This document shows positions 43,701 to 54,656 of a stretch of DNA of 64,000 bases, one piece after another. The notes under the pieces were generated by a model. It did not search any database. It saw only the letters and a program-made list of their open reading frames with translations, and was not told the DNA's origin. Numbering within the stretch: the stretch's first letter is position 1; each line of letters opens with the position of its first letter. This DNA is from Blasia pusilla (lineage: Eukaryota > Marchantiophyta > Marchantiopsida > Blasiales): assembly GCA_050084515.1 (NCBI GenBank), contig CM114271.1, positions 28,520,001-28,584,000 on the forward strand, in the 5' to 3' direction. Both the position numbers and the translations under genes were made by a program.

Positions 43701-44038
43701 AGTAAGAAAAACTACAGTTCAGACAAATACTGAAATAGTGGGAGATACTTCAAGAGAAACAGGTGCTGTTGCTTTAGAGAAATCCATGGGACATCTGCCC
43801 ACGTCTTTTCATCCTAGGCGATCATCACGAACATCTGTACCAGTACATATGTATGATGCTGCTTGCTCAAACATTCTTCTCTCTTCTTGTATCCAATCTG
43901 ACCCACTCACTAGAACAGAAGCCCTCTCTAGATCAGATTCTCATGAATGACAAACTGCTATGGAAGCTGAAATTGCCTCTCTTCATGAAAACAAAACCTG
44001 GATTCTTGTGACAAACCCAAAAAAGCACAAGTCATCCA

Positions 44039-44431
44039 TGTTAGATAAATACATTTTAGATAAAGGTGTTCGACTTAAAATGTGTTAAAGGAACTACCTA
44101 AATGCTGCTACTCTTAGCAGTCCGACATCTAAGCTAAAAGGGTCACTTGGCCACTTGGTCAGCTGGCCACTTGGCCACTTAGTCACTTGGCTACTTGGCC
44201 ACTTGGTCACTTGGTCACTTGGCCACTTGGTCAGTTGGCTAGTTGGCCACTTGGTCACTTGGTCACTTGGTCACTTTGCCACTCAGACTATTTTGTCTCT
44301 AGCCAATATCCAGATTAGTATATAATCTGGGGCTTGAATAAACATCAGGTTTGAAGTTCTCCATTAAGCTTAGTCGCAGCTTTACCATTGTATCATTACC
44401 ATTGTGTCTACATCTCTCATATAGTTTAACA
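44039..44431 (+). repeat. Solo LTR (family A) inside copia A pol
   Basis: It starts TGTTAGATAAATAC and ends GTTTAACA, flanked by perfect 5-bp duplications ATCCA (44034-44038, 44432-44436). It matches the element's own 3' LTR (45961-46326). The extra length (393 against 366 bp) lies mainly in its run of ACTTGGCC/ACTTGGTC minisatellite units (about 44145-44275). Confidence 0.92.
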
Positions 44432-44436
44432 ATCCA

Positions 44437-45888
44437 CAGATACTACCAATATAGTCTCTTGTAAATGGGTTTTTAAGATCAAGCGGTCATCTTCAGGAAG
44501 TATTCTCAAGTACAAAGCCAGGCTGGTAGCCAAAGGTTATTCACAGAAAGAAGGAATTGATTACAAAGAAACATTTTCTCCTGTCATAAATATCACTTCT
44601 CTCCGGATGCTGCTTTCCATTGCTGCTGTTCGCAATGCTGAACTACATCAAATGGACGTCAAGACTGCTTTTCTTCATGGTGATCTACAAGAAATCATAC
44701 ACAAGCATCAACCTCCCGGTTTTGAGGTAACTCATCAAGGTCCACAGGTATGTCTTCTGAAGAAAGCTCTTTATGGCTTGAAGCAATCCTCCCGAGCTTG
44801 GTATCAAAAGATGGATGGATATTTGACTTCTGCAGGTTTTTTCAGAAGTACTTATGATCCTTGTTTGTATCACAAACGATCTTCTACAGATCAATTACTC
44901 ATAATTGCTGTATATGTAGATGATCTTGCTATTCTAGCAGATAATCTCATTCAGCTACAACAATTTAAAATTCATGTTCAGTCCATTTTTAAAATGGTTG
45001 ACATGGGAGAGCTTCATCACTTGTTAGGACTTCAGGTGGTAAGAGACAGGGCACATCACAAGATTTCTTTGCACCAACAAAGGTATATCTGTGAAAAACT
45101 GGTAGAATTCGGTATGAAAGATTGTCATACAGTTTCTACCCCTTCTGTGCCTGGGACAACATTGTCCAAGCCCACATCTGCTCCTACAAGTGATGATCTT
45201 GCTCATTTTCAGCAATATCCATATGCTACGATAGTTGGAAGTCTTATGTATGCTTCAACCATGACTCGTCCTGACATCTCTTTCAGTGTCGGCCAGTTAT
45301 GTAAATACATGTCCAACTATTCTATTGAGCATTGGCAAGCTGCCATGCATGTTCTAAGGTATTTGAAGGGAACTTCGAATATGGGTATCACCTTTGATGG
45401 TTCCACCCATGATTTTACTCTTCAGGCCTATGCAGATGCCAGTTTCGCTTCTTCTAAAGATGATAGAAAATCTATTTCAGGATTTGTTCTTATCATGGCA
45501 GGAGGTGCAGTACATTGGGCCTCAAGGAAGCAGACAGTTACTGCACAGTCTACTACAGAAGCTGAATATATAGCCTTTAATGAGGCCACCAAAGAAATAC
45601 TTTGGATTCGACATTTACTTGCTGAGATTGGTTTTTACAGCAACTCCAACAATTCTTTACGAAGACAATCAAGCTGCAATTCAACTATCAAATAATTTTT
45701 GTTCCAATTCCAAAATCCGACATTTGGAACTAACATTCTTCTTCATATCAGAACACATTCAACAACAAAATATTCGTCTACAAGCATGTAGATCCTCAGT
45801 TCAGGCTGCTGATGTTTTGACTAAAAGTCTATCTAAAGACCAACATTATTTCTTACTCCAAATATTAGGATGTAGGATATGCAACTGA
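44437..45888 (+). pseudogene. Copia A reverse transcriptase and RNase H
   Basis: RT: K-A-R-L-V-A-K-G-Y-S-Q (about 44515), M-D-V-K-T-A-F-L-H-G, L-Y-G-L-K-Q-S-S-R-A-W-Y and the catalytic Y-V-D-D-L-A-I-L (about 44911). RNase H: A-D-A-S-F-A-S-S-K-D-D-R-K-S, T-E-A-E-Y-I-A-F and, after a frameshift near 45650, Y-E-D-N-Q-A-A-I-Q-L ... A-D-V-L-T-K. Apart from that shift the region is open. Confidence 0.9.
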
Positions 45889-45960
45889 GTGGGAGATACG
45901 ACTCTTTTCGAGTAGACAGCTGCATGTTCTTCCAGCTAGATTATCCTAGCTCAGTGGGAG

Positions 45961-46326
45961 TGTTAGATAAATACATTTTAGATAAAGGTGTTGGACTTAA
46001 AATGTGTTGAAGGAACTACCTAAATGCTGCTACTCTTAGCAGTCCGACATCTAACATAAGACACTTGACCACTTGGCCACTTGGTCAGCTGGCTACTTGG
46101 CCACTTGGACATTTGGCTACTTGGTCACTTGGCCACTTGGCCACTTGGCCACTTGGTCACTTGGCCACTTTGCCACTCAGACTATCTTGTCTCTAGCCAA
46201 TATCCAGATTAGTATATAGTCTGGGGATTGAATAAACATCATACTTGAAGTTCTCCATAAAGTTTAGGCGCAGCTTTACCATTGTATCATTACCATTGTG
46301 TATACATCTCTCATATATTTCTAACA
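45961..46326 (+). repeat. Copia A 3' LTR
   Basis: It starts TGTTAGATAAATAC directly after the polypurine tract AGTGGGAG (45953-45960) and ends TTTCTAACA, giving TGTTAGA/TCTAACA inverted ends. It contains the ACTTGGCC-type minisatellite (about 46055-46170). Confidence 0.92.
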
Positions 46327-46329
46327 TCC

Positions 46330-46940
46330 CACCGACCCCTGGCCGAATGGGCTTCAGGATCTACCGGACCTCTTCACCATTGACGATGTCACATCAGGAA
46401 TCAAAGGCTACATAACAAACCAGAGGATGTCCTGGGGTGCCAGGCTCAAATGTTCAAATTCGCAAGTGAGGCAATTGGCCCAACCCTCACCAGAATGTTC
46501 AATACTGCAGTTCAACAGCGCTTCCCACCAGATTTTGCAACTCGGGGCTTGTTGATGATGAACATCACTACCTCTCCGACTGCACCTTTCACGATCACAT
46601 TAGGCTTGACTTCCCGTATCTCTTTGTTCACCGAGCTCCCAGGGTCCTCCCGTTCATGACTAGGCAGAATCAGACTCAGATTGCTAAATTCTTGCATAGT
46701 TGTGTGAAGACCAGGGACACTCACCTGGCTCTGAGGACCCCTTAGGCCCTCGCTGGTGCTTGCTCTCTCTCCAAATTTGTTGTGAAGTGTCAAAACTAAG
46801 TCCCATGGCCCTGTGGGGTCCCCATGGACAATAAATCTATTCATTCATTCTCTCTCCAAAATTGTTGTTAAGTCTCAATACTAAGTCCCATGGCCCTGTG
46901 GGGTCCTCGTGGACAATAAGTCTATTCATTCATTCATTCT
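46330..46940 (+). mobile_element. LINE-like relic with duplicated 3' tail
   Basis: Sequence near 46440-46540 encodes K-F-A-S-E-A-I-G-P-T-L-T-R-M-F-N, resembling the start of a LINE reverse transcriptase. An 80-90 bp tail is present twice (about 46768-46850 and 46851-46940). Both copies contain CATGGCCCTGTGGGGTCC and end in ATTCATTCATT repeats typical of LINE 3' ends. Confidence 0.5.
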
Positions 46941-47309
46941 CTTCTCTACTTCCCCGGCTCCTGGACCTGCAAACTTCCTGACTGCTGCCCCTCAGCTTGG
47001 GTGGCTGACCTATTGTGATAGAAGGAGTTGATGTTTTGGAGGACCTACTGCTGGAGGAGACAGTGTGCTGCCTGAAGAGGCATCAATAGTGTAGAGAGTC
47101 TCTTCTTCCTATATGGAGGAAGTTTATGAGCAGTAGATCAATCAGATCTCTCTCATTGTTTTGTAAGTACGAAGTTTCCTTTCCTGTTTGACATCTGTGA
47201 AGCTATTCCATGTATCTGTAATCTGCTGTGACTTCTTGGAGCTTGGAGAAACAAATTAGCTCTGTAATCAAAGTCAGTATTTGTTTACTCCTCATTTTGT
47301 TTCAGGTTA

Positions 47310-48340
47310 TGGGCCCACGAAGTGATATGGATCACTGGGTTAGCAAGAAACTAGATGCTACTAATTGGAGAAAGTGGTCTTTTGAGATGAAGATCCTTTG
47401 TTGTCACGAGGATTGTTGGGAGGTGGTCCACTCTGCACCTACAGCAACACAACTTTTGGATGCAGTATGGATCAAATCAAACAATAGAACAATGGCTGCA
47501 TTGGTTATGAACATGGGAGGCTCTGCTATAGAGATGGGCCGAGACAAACCAAATGCTCATGCCATGTGGGAAATGAGAATATGATTGACCAGCAGAAGTA
47601 TCTCCTTGTACAAAGTCAGAGCTAGCATCAGCTAGACCATCCATGATTTCAGCTTGTACACAATCAGCAAATCAGTTCCTATCTCTATTGCCAAATCAGA
47701 GCCCTACCATGATGTGACTCTTCTTACTATCTAAGAGATACTAAGAAGGATTCTACTCAGCCACACCTTGCACTCACACTACAGGTCCTCACATGTCACC
47801 AGCTCAGAGATCAGACATGGCTCACCATTGAGCACAAACAATCTCCATCAGCATACTAGACAAAACAACCTGCCTTCCAGTGAGGCTCTAGCAAGCACAG
47901 CAATTAGTCTCAATCTCCTCTTCCTACTCTCTGATCACTCTGCAGCAGGACCAAGAGCCTCAGGAGTCCTCACCAAAACTGTGCATGCTGTAGAATTGGC
48001 TTCTGCTCTCTAAACAGAGACATTATATACATCAGGGTGAGCACTTCTGGCCCTTAGATCTTCTTGAACAGATCCATACCCTAAATAACAGATGGTGGCT
48101 AACCCTAACTCGAGAATTGCCCTAATTCAAGGTTACCCTAAAAGATAGAGGAACACTAAGTTATCTCTAGCTAACTAAATTAGTATCCAACTAAGTTAGT
48201 ATTTGACTAACTATTTTTAGAGCATAACTAAACTAGATATTAACAAATTTCAACAGGAAACTGTGAAAGAAGGCTTACAAACTGAATCTGTTGGACACAT
48301 CTTCAGTGTGCAAGTTCCAGAATAACATCTTTTGAATAAA
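47310..48340 (+). pseudogene. Copia C gag, interrupted by a solo LTR
   Basis: It starts at about M-G-P-R-S-D-M-D-H-W (47310), with K-L-D-A-T-N-W-R-K-W-S-F-E-M-K, the usual copia gag beginning. It is interrupted at 47573/48256; the frame after the solo LTR continues the reading of gag. Protease, the zinc knuckle and the start of integrase are deleted before about 48500. Confidence 0.75.
47574..48255 (-). repeat. Solo LTR (family B), antisense, in copia C gag
   Basis: 682 bp. On the + strand it starts TGAGAATATG and ends AAATTTCAACA, flanked by perfect 5-bp duplications GGAAA (47569-47573, 48256-48260). It is nearly identical to 41109-41789 in reverse orientation. Confidence 0.92.
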
Positions 48341-48499
48341 ATCCCGTTAAAAAAGGGAAACCAATTAAAGATAAGCTACCTATAAGCATCATAGCATAGG
48401 AACCTTGCTTGCGCCAAGACGAATCTGAGCCCATTGCTTCTCATGTGGCGAGGGTGAAAGGAGCCTATACCTAAGAAGTCCAAAACTAGAGTAGGAGAA

Positions 48500-49470
48500 A
48501 GCTTGAGCTCATCCACTCTGATGTGTGTGGACCAATGAAAGTAGCATCTCACGGAGGTGCAAAATATTTTGTTTCTTTCACTGATGACAAGTCAAGAAGG
48601 ACGTTTGTCTACTTGATGAAGACAAAGGATGAAGTCTTGGACAGATTTCACCACTTTGTCAATGAGTTTGAGAATGAGCTTGGCCTAAAAGTAAAAGTGC
48701 TTAGAACTGATGGAGGTGGAGAATACATCAACAAACAGTTCAAAGATTTCTTATCTCAAAAGGGAATCAAGAGTCAAGTTACTGCAAGGAGCAGTCCAGA
48801 GCAGAATGGAGCAGCTGAAAGATTGCATAGGACATTGGTTGAAAGAACCAGGTCCATGCTCTCCACAGCAAACCTTGGTCGAGAATTTTGGGGAGAAGCC
48901 CTAACTACTGCCAACTAATTGAAGAATTTGAGCCCTTCAACAGCATTGGACAACTTGACATCAGAGGAAGCATGGAGTGGTAAGAAATCTTATCTCTCTC
49001 ACCTGAAAGTTTTCGGGTGATGTGCTTATGTTTTGATTCCAAAGGAGAAAAGAACAAAACTAGACTCCAAATCGGAGAAATGCATATTCTTAGGGTATGA
49101 ACCTGGATGTAAAGGGTACAGATTCTTCAATCCAAGGACTAAGAAAGAAATCAGAAGTAGGGATGTCTATTTCAATGAGAAAGATCTTGGTAGCAGCATT
49201 ACTAGCATTGCAGAAGTCAATTTTGAAAAGGAGTTGACATTCTTTAAAGATATCAAGGCTGAAGAAAATGATGTTGAGGTTGATGAATCTCCAAGGAGAT
49301 TATCTCCAACCAGATTTTACGTAAGGAGAAAGCCTGTTGTAGAAACATCAGAAGTACAATTAGAGAGTACCGATAGTTACAGGCACAGAGCAACAACCTT
49401 CAGTTCGAAAATCAACAAGGACATCCAAAATTCCAATCAGACTTGGGACAAGTCTTGGGAGAGGTGAGAC
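48500..49470 (+). pseudogene. Copia C integrase
   Basis: DDE core: H-S-D-V-C-G-P-M (48515), L-R-T-D-G-G-G-E-Y (about 48700) and S-P-E-Q-N-G-A-A-E-R-L-H-R-T (about 48794). The zinc domain is missing. Stops occur at about 48916 and 49018. The linker F-L-G-Y-E-P-G-C-K-G-Y-R follows (about 49090). Confidence 0.88.
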
Positions 49471-49516
49471 TAACAAGCAAGAAGAAAGATTCACAGAGGA
49501 ATCGCATCTGGCTGAA

Positions 49517-51122
49517 GTGTGTTACCAAGCCCTTGATAATGCAGGTTGTACATCAGGAATGTTAGAGGCTGATGAACCGTTAAGTCTTGAAGAAGCTCTC
49601 ACTAGAGATGATGCCATCCAGTGGGAGCAAGCGGTACATGAAGAGATGGGATCTCTCCAAAGCAATCAGACTTTTGAGTTGGTGAATTTGCCCCCCATGA
49701 GGAAGGCAATCGGTTGCAAGTGGGTCTTCAAAGTGAAAAGAGGACCTAACAATGAGGTGGTCAAGTATAAAGCTAGACTAGTTGCCAAAGGCTACAGTCA
49801 GATTGAAGGACTTGACTATGCAGAAACTTTAGCTCCTGTAGCAAAGTTTACTTCCATAAGAAGCTTGCTAGCATTGGCGGCAAAGCATAATTGGGAGATA
49901 CATCAAACGGATGTAAAAACCGCCTTCCTCCATGGAGAATTGCATGAGGAGATTTACATGCAACAGCCAGAAGGTTTCAAGGATGGAGACAAGGTATGGT
50001 TACTGAAGAAAGCCTTATATGGACTCAATCAAGCATCAAGACTCTGGTATGAGAAAATTGACGGTTATTTTTTCAGTAGTTGGGTTTCACAAGAATAGGG
50101 CAGATCCTAGTGTTTATCACATGTTGAAAATTGTGGTTCACATAGCACTGTATGTAGATGATTTGTTACTCCTCTGTGAAGACCTGAAAACTATGCACAG
50201 GCTGAAGCGTGGACTGAGTGAGGCTTTTGAAATGGTTGATCTAGGAGAAGTCAATTATTTACTCGGAATACAAATCACTAGAAATAGAGATGTTGGTTGG
50301 ATCAAGATGAGCCAAACCAAATATGTGAAGAATGTCATCGGTCGTTTTTCTATGGGTGATTGTAATCCAGTAGGAAAACCAATGGAGGTAGGAATCAAGC
50401 TTACCAAGGAAATATGTCCTCAAACTGAATTGGACATGAATGATATGGCTAAGATACCATATCAGAATGGAGTGGGCTGCATTACGCATCCAATGGTTGC
50501 CACAAGGCCAGACCTTGCATACACAGTGGGAGTTTTGAGCAGGTTCATGCACAACCCTGGCTTGCAACAGTGGCAAGCTGTCAAGCGTGTGATGAGATAC
50601 CTGAATGGCACTCACGACTTTTGCCTCACATATAACAAAGAGGCAGAAGTAGATCTATTGGTTGCAGTGACACTAATTGGGCAGGAGATCTAGACAATAG
50701 ACTATCTACTTCTGCATATTGCTACTTGCTGTGTGGAGGAGCTATTAGTTGGAGCAGCAAGAGACAATCCCCCGTGGCACTTTCCACGTGAAGCAGAATA
50801 CATGGCTCTAACACATGCTGCCAAGGAGGCAATATGGCTTAGACGCTTCCTTGATGGTTTTGGATGCCATCAAGCAAGACCTACAAAAGTGTATGCAGAT
50901 AACCCGGGCAGTATTGATCTAAACAAGAATCCGATACACCATGCGAGGACAAAGCACATTGATATACAACGTCACTTTATGCGGGAAAAGGTTGGAGTGG
51001 AAATTGAATTAGAACACTGCGCAACAGAGGACATGACAGCTGACGTATTCACAAAAACTCTTACCAAGGTTAAACATCTAAGGTGCATGGAGTTAATTGG
51101 GATACACCTGAGCTCTCGTTGA
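49517..51122 (+). pseudogene. Copia C reverse transcriptase and RNase H
   Basis: RT: K-W-V-F-K-V-K-R-G, K-A-R-L-V-A-K-G-Y-S-Q, Q-T-D-V-K-T-A-F-L-H-G and the catalytic Y-V-D-D-L-L-L-L (about 50151). RNase H: E-A-E-Y-M-A-L-T-H-A-A-K-E-A-I-W, Y-A-D-N-P-G-S-I, T-K-H-I-D-I-Q and A-D-V-F-T-K-T-L (to 51075). Frame breaks lie near 50080 and at 50690-50770. Confidence 0.9.
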
Positions 51123-51129
51123 GTGGGAG

Positions 51130-52347
51130 TGTTGAAATTGCAACTGTGAGATCAGGAAAAAAAAATCTTATTTTTTTACTTTTTACTATGAAAAGTTACT
51201 TTTATTAGCTGTAGGTGAAGATCTATTTTTAGTGTTGTAAAACATAGTAACTTGGAGTTTACTATAGTGAAAAGTAACTGATATAATTACTATAGTAACT
51301 TAGTGTTTTACCACAGTAAATAGTAATTTCTTGTTACCATAGAGTTAACTTAGTGATTCTGAGAATTACTATGGGCGGCAGGCCCTAACCCTACAACCCT
51401 AAAACCTACAAACTCATTCTCTTGGCTGTATATAACCCTCTGAGGGTGCCCTGCGAATTTACATTTCTCTTACACCTTTCTGAACACAACTCTCAGAGCT
51501 GAGGAGCTGATTGAGAAGCACTGAGTGTGCTTTGCTTACCTGAGTGGATTGTGCTTCTGACCTTAGTAGTTCAGTGTGCTGCTGCTTACAGACTGAGAGG
51601 TCTGCTGACTTGAGGAGTTCAGTGAGTCTTGTGATACAAGTTGTATAGTAGTACTAACCTGAGTGGTTGCTATTGAGATGTCTACTCCTGCTAACCTGAG
51701 TGGTTGCTATTGCACTAAGTGTGCTTGAGAATGCAAGGTAATCTGGTGATGCAGGTTGTCTAGCTCTTTCCTCTACAATCTAACCTGAGTGGTTGCTATT
51801 GCACTAAGTGTGTTTGTAATAGCTAGGTTGTAGAGAAACTCTGATATTCTAAAATTTAGGATTTATAACTAGACCTTTTAGGGTTTCATAATAGCCTCCT
51901 TTTAGTCTTAGTTAAAGACTTTTAGGGTTTAAGATAGCCAGCGGCTATCCTGTAAGAGCAAGAGGCTTACCAGAGCACTCTTATTCTCTTCTCTCCTTTC
52001 CCCAGCTCCTGGACCTGCAAACTTCCTGACTGCTGCCCCTCAGCTTGGGTGGCTGACCTATTGTGATAGAAGGAGTTGATGTTTTGGAGGACCTACTGCT
52101 GGAGGAGATAGTGTGCTGCCTGAAGAGGCATCAATAGTGTAGAGAGTCTCTTCTTCCTACAGGAAGGAAGTTTATGAGCAGTAGATCAATCAGATCTCTC
52201 TCATTGTTTTGTAAGTACAAAGTTTCCTTTCCTATTTGACATCTGTGAAGCTATTCCATGTATCTGTAATCTGCTGTGACTTCTTGGAGCTTGGAGAAAC
52301 AAATTAGCTCTGTAATCAAAGTCAGTATTTGTTTACTCCTCATTTTG
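51130..52347 (+). repeat. Copia C 3' LTR
   Basis: Starts TGTTGAAATTGC directly after the polypurine tract GAGTGGGAG. It includes three copies of a CTAACCTGAGTGGTTGCTAT segment (about 51655, 51693, 51780). Its last ~350 bp repeat the truncated 5' LTR at 46950-47302. The exact 3' end is uncertain; homology stops after CATTTTGT. Confidence 0.8.
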
Positions 52348-52349
52348 TC

Positions 52350-52995
52350 TTATGATTCATCATCCACCAGGGTCCAAAGGAGCTGCATGAGAAAGACACT
52401 TCCAAACAGTGCATCCGGTAGTCTAATGTGGGCCATGGTTTGTACCAGGCCTGACATTTCTTCTGTAGTAAGCACGATTTCTAGATTATTGGCTGAACCA
52501 GGTCCAGCTCATTGTGTTGCTATGAAAAGGATTCTTAGATATCTAAGAGGGACAGCAGACTAAGAACTGCTACAGAGGAGAAAAAATAATTCAGAACCAT
52601 TGTACTCTGATGTTGATTGGGGAGGTAACCTGGATGATCAACCATCAACCTCTGCTTTCTGTTTCTTATTAGGACAGGCAGCTGTATGCTGGGGACAGAA
52701 GAAGCAGAAATCTGTTGCCCTATCCACTATTGAAGCCAAATAAATACCTTTAGCAATTTCTGCTGCCTGTGTCAAAAATACGTTCACTCGTCGGTGACTA
52801 GGCTACCATGGACGTGAATTGCATTCAATTCAGTTAGAACATGACTGTGTTCAAAGAGACAAGTTTCAGAGGTCTCTGAGTATTTATATGAGCTCCTCTG
52901 ATCAGCTGTAGGCTGCAAACTACATTCCTTACAGATGCAAGTTGTTCTGTCTGCTATATTCATATGTCTACTCCTCTGATTTCTTACAGCCTAAG
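52350..52995 (+). mobile_element. Ty1/copia fragment (RT/RNase H) with partial LTR D
   Basis: Encodes A-M-V-C-T-R-P-D-I, K-R-I-L-R-Y-L-R-G-T-A, Y-S-D-V-D-W-G-G-N and S-V-A-L-S-T-I-E-A-K (to about 52742), with stops. From about 52780 to 52990 it resembles the LTR at 53930-54248 (GGTGACTAGGCTACCATGGA and on). Confidence 0.7.
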
Positions 52996-53089
52996 GGGGT
53001 GTCAGACCTTACTTGTCAAGTATGTAGACAGCACAGGTCCATATATGGACTCGTAGAATTTCAAAGTTCCAAAATTAACACAAATGGAG

Positions 53090-53929
53090 GATCAGGAAAA
53101 CTTTAGTTCAATTAACCCTGTACATAGATGATGCCAAACTAATCAGCAGTTGTATGGCATTTCTGATAACTGTCAAGGACTCGATGCAGAGGGAGTTCAG
53201 AATGATAGACCTGGGAGAAATCAATCATGTTTTACAGATGGAAGTAACTAGAGAAGAAAGATGGATTAGACTATCACAGATTAGGTGTGCAAATACTGTA
53301 GTTGCAAGTTGGAAATCCCTGACAGCAAACCTGTAGATACACCAGTAGAGTCATATCAGAAGATCTCTAAAAAGGATTCCCCAAGGCTAGATATATGGCT
53401 GATCCAGCCCATCGATTAACCATGAAAAGGATTTGCAGATATCTCAAGCATCGATGGAAAACTTAGGACTAGTATGCAGTAGAATAGAGAGTTTAGAACC
53501 ATTGTATGGTTACTCTGATGCTGACAGGGGAGGTAATCTATATGATTGAACATCAACATCTGGATTTTGTTTCTTATTAGCAAATGAATCTGTATGCTGG
53601 GGCAGCAAGAAGTAGAAATTTGCTCCCCTACCGCACACTGAAGCAATTATATGGCTTTAGCAAGAGCACTCATAGAGGCAATTTTATTAAGACATTTCCT
53701 TGGTGAGGTAGGACATCAGCAAGAGTATTGCGATAATCAAGGTGCTGTTGCTTTGCAAGATAGAAGACCATCTAGTGCTTGCTTGCGGAGAGAGTGCAAA
53801 AAGGATTGACAGATGTAGTAGATTGCACCACAGATGAAATGGTGGCATATATTTTTATGAAGGGATTCACTAGAGAGAGACATAATATTCATAGAGTTAC
53901 TGTCTATGGAGGTAGTCACCAAGTGGGAG
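53090..53929 (+). mobile_element. Ty1/copia fragment (end of RT and RNase H)
   Basis: M-I-D-L-G-E-I-N-H-V-L-Q-M-E-V (about 53199-53243) marks the end of RT. Degraded RNase H motifs follow (S-D-A-D-R-G-G near 53515; A-C-L-R-R-E-C-K). It ends in the polypurine tract AAGTGGGAG at 53929. Many stops are present. Confidence 0.7.
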
Positions 53930-54248
53930 TGTAAGAAATCTGCTACATAGATTTGCTGATCGCCAGTGACACGTAGAAATCAAGGTTCATGCAGTCAAAT
54001 AAAGCAGAACTCATGGCATGTGATCAGGAACAGGTGCCACTTGCCAGTGACTAGACTAGCATAGACGTGAATTGAATTCAGATTTGTAAGAAAACGACTC
54101 TATTCAGAGGTCCTTGAGTATAGGTATGGATAAGCAACTCTCATCAGATCAAGGTTGCAGGTCACATTCCTTAACTGTTGCGAGTTGTTCAATTGCCTGC
54201 TCAGTTCTGTCCGCTATATTGATCAGTCTAGTCCTCTGGTTTCCTACA
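53930..54248 (+). repeat. Copia LTR D
   Basis: Starts TGTAAGAAATC after the polypurine tract and ends GGTTTCCTACA (or two bases later, CACA), giving TGTAAGAAA/TTTCCTACA inverted ends. Confidence 0.8.
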
Positions 54249-54656
54249 CAATAGTGTTCAACCTGTACTGAGTGGAGGAGAGCTGCCACAATATGCAATG
54301 AGGGACATGAGCAAAACTAGCGCCTCATTAGTCTAATCACACCATGGGTTTTCCACCGGTAAATGGCTGGATCAGACGAAACTAAGTCTCCAACTTTCTC
54401 ATCTCCATTAGTGTGAAAGGTGATTTCTCTACTCTTCACATTGCCATATACCTGCGTCTGATGAATATTCAGAAAAGCCCGGTACACTCACCTCCCATAG
54501 GTAAGGTGGAGAGGCTACTCTGGTAGAGAAACTGTTTAGTGTATCTTGCTAAGACCCAGACCCTAAGCAGTTCCAGCTAGAAATTGCAGCCTTTTCTCAT
54601 AGTCAACAATCAGAAATTTCACACATTCATAATTCTAGAAAATCAAAACCTTCTAT

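Larger units (their letters stand above)
41790..46326 (+). mobile_element. Ty1/copia element A, 5'-truncated, with 3' LTR
   Basis: gag-protease-integrase-RT-RNase H order on +, so copia type. The 5' end is lost at the family B LTR boundary; the 3' LTR (45961-46326) is complete. A solo LTR of the same family sits inside pol (44039-44431). Frameshifts lie at about 42575, 43500 and 45650. Confidence 0.88.
46945..52350 (+). mobile_element. Ty1/copia element C with truncated 5' LTR and 3' LTR
   Basis: Its terminal repeat is seen as a near-identical stretch at about 46950-47302 and 51993-52347 (shared CTCCTGGACCTGCAAACTTC and onwards). Coding order is gag, (deletion), integrase, RT, RNase H, then the polypurine tract GAGTGGGAG and the 3' LTR at 51130. 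A solo LTR of family B sits in gag, in antisense. Confidence 0.85.

Noticed and set aside
54260-54656. Additional 3' exon for the ARMH3-like gene
   Set aside because: A possible donor exists near 54675, but no downstream exon with similarity to the family's C-terminus was found, and the existing stop gives the usual length.
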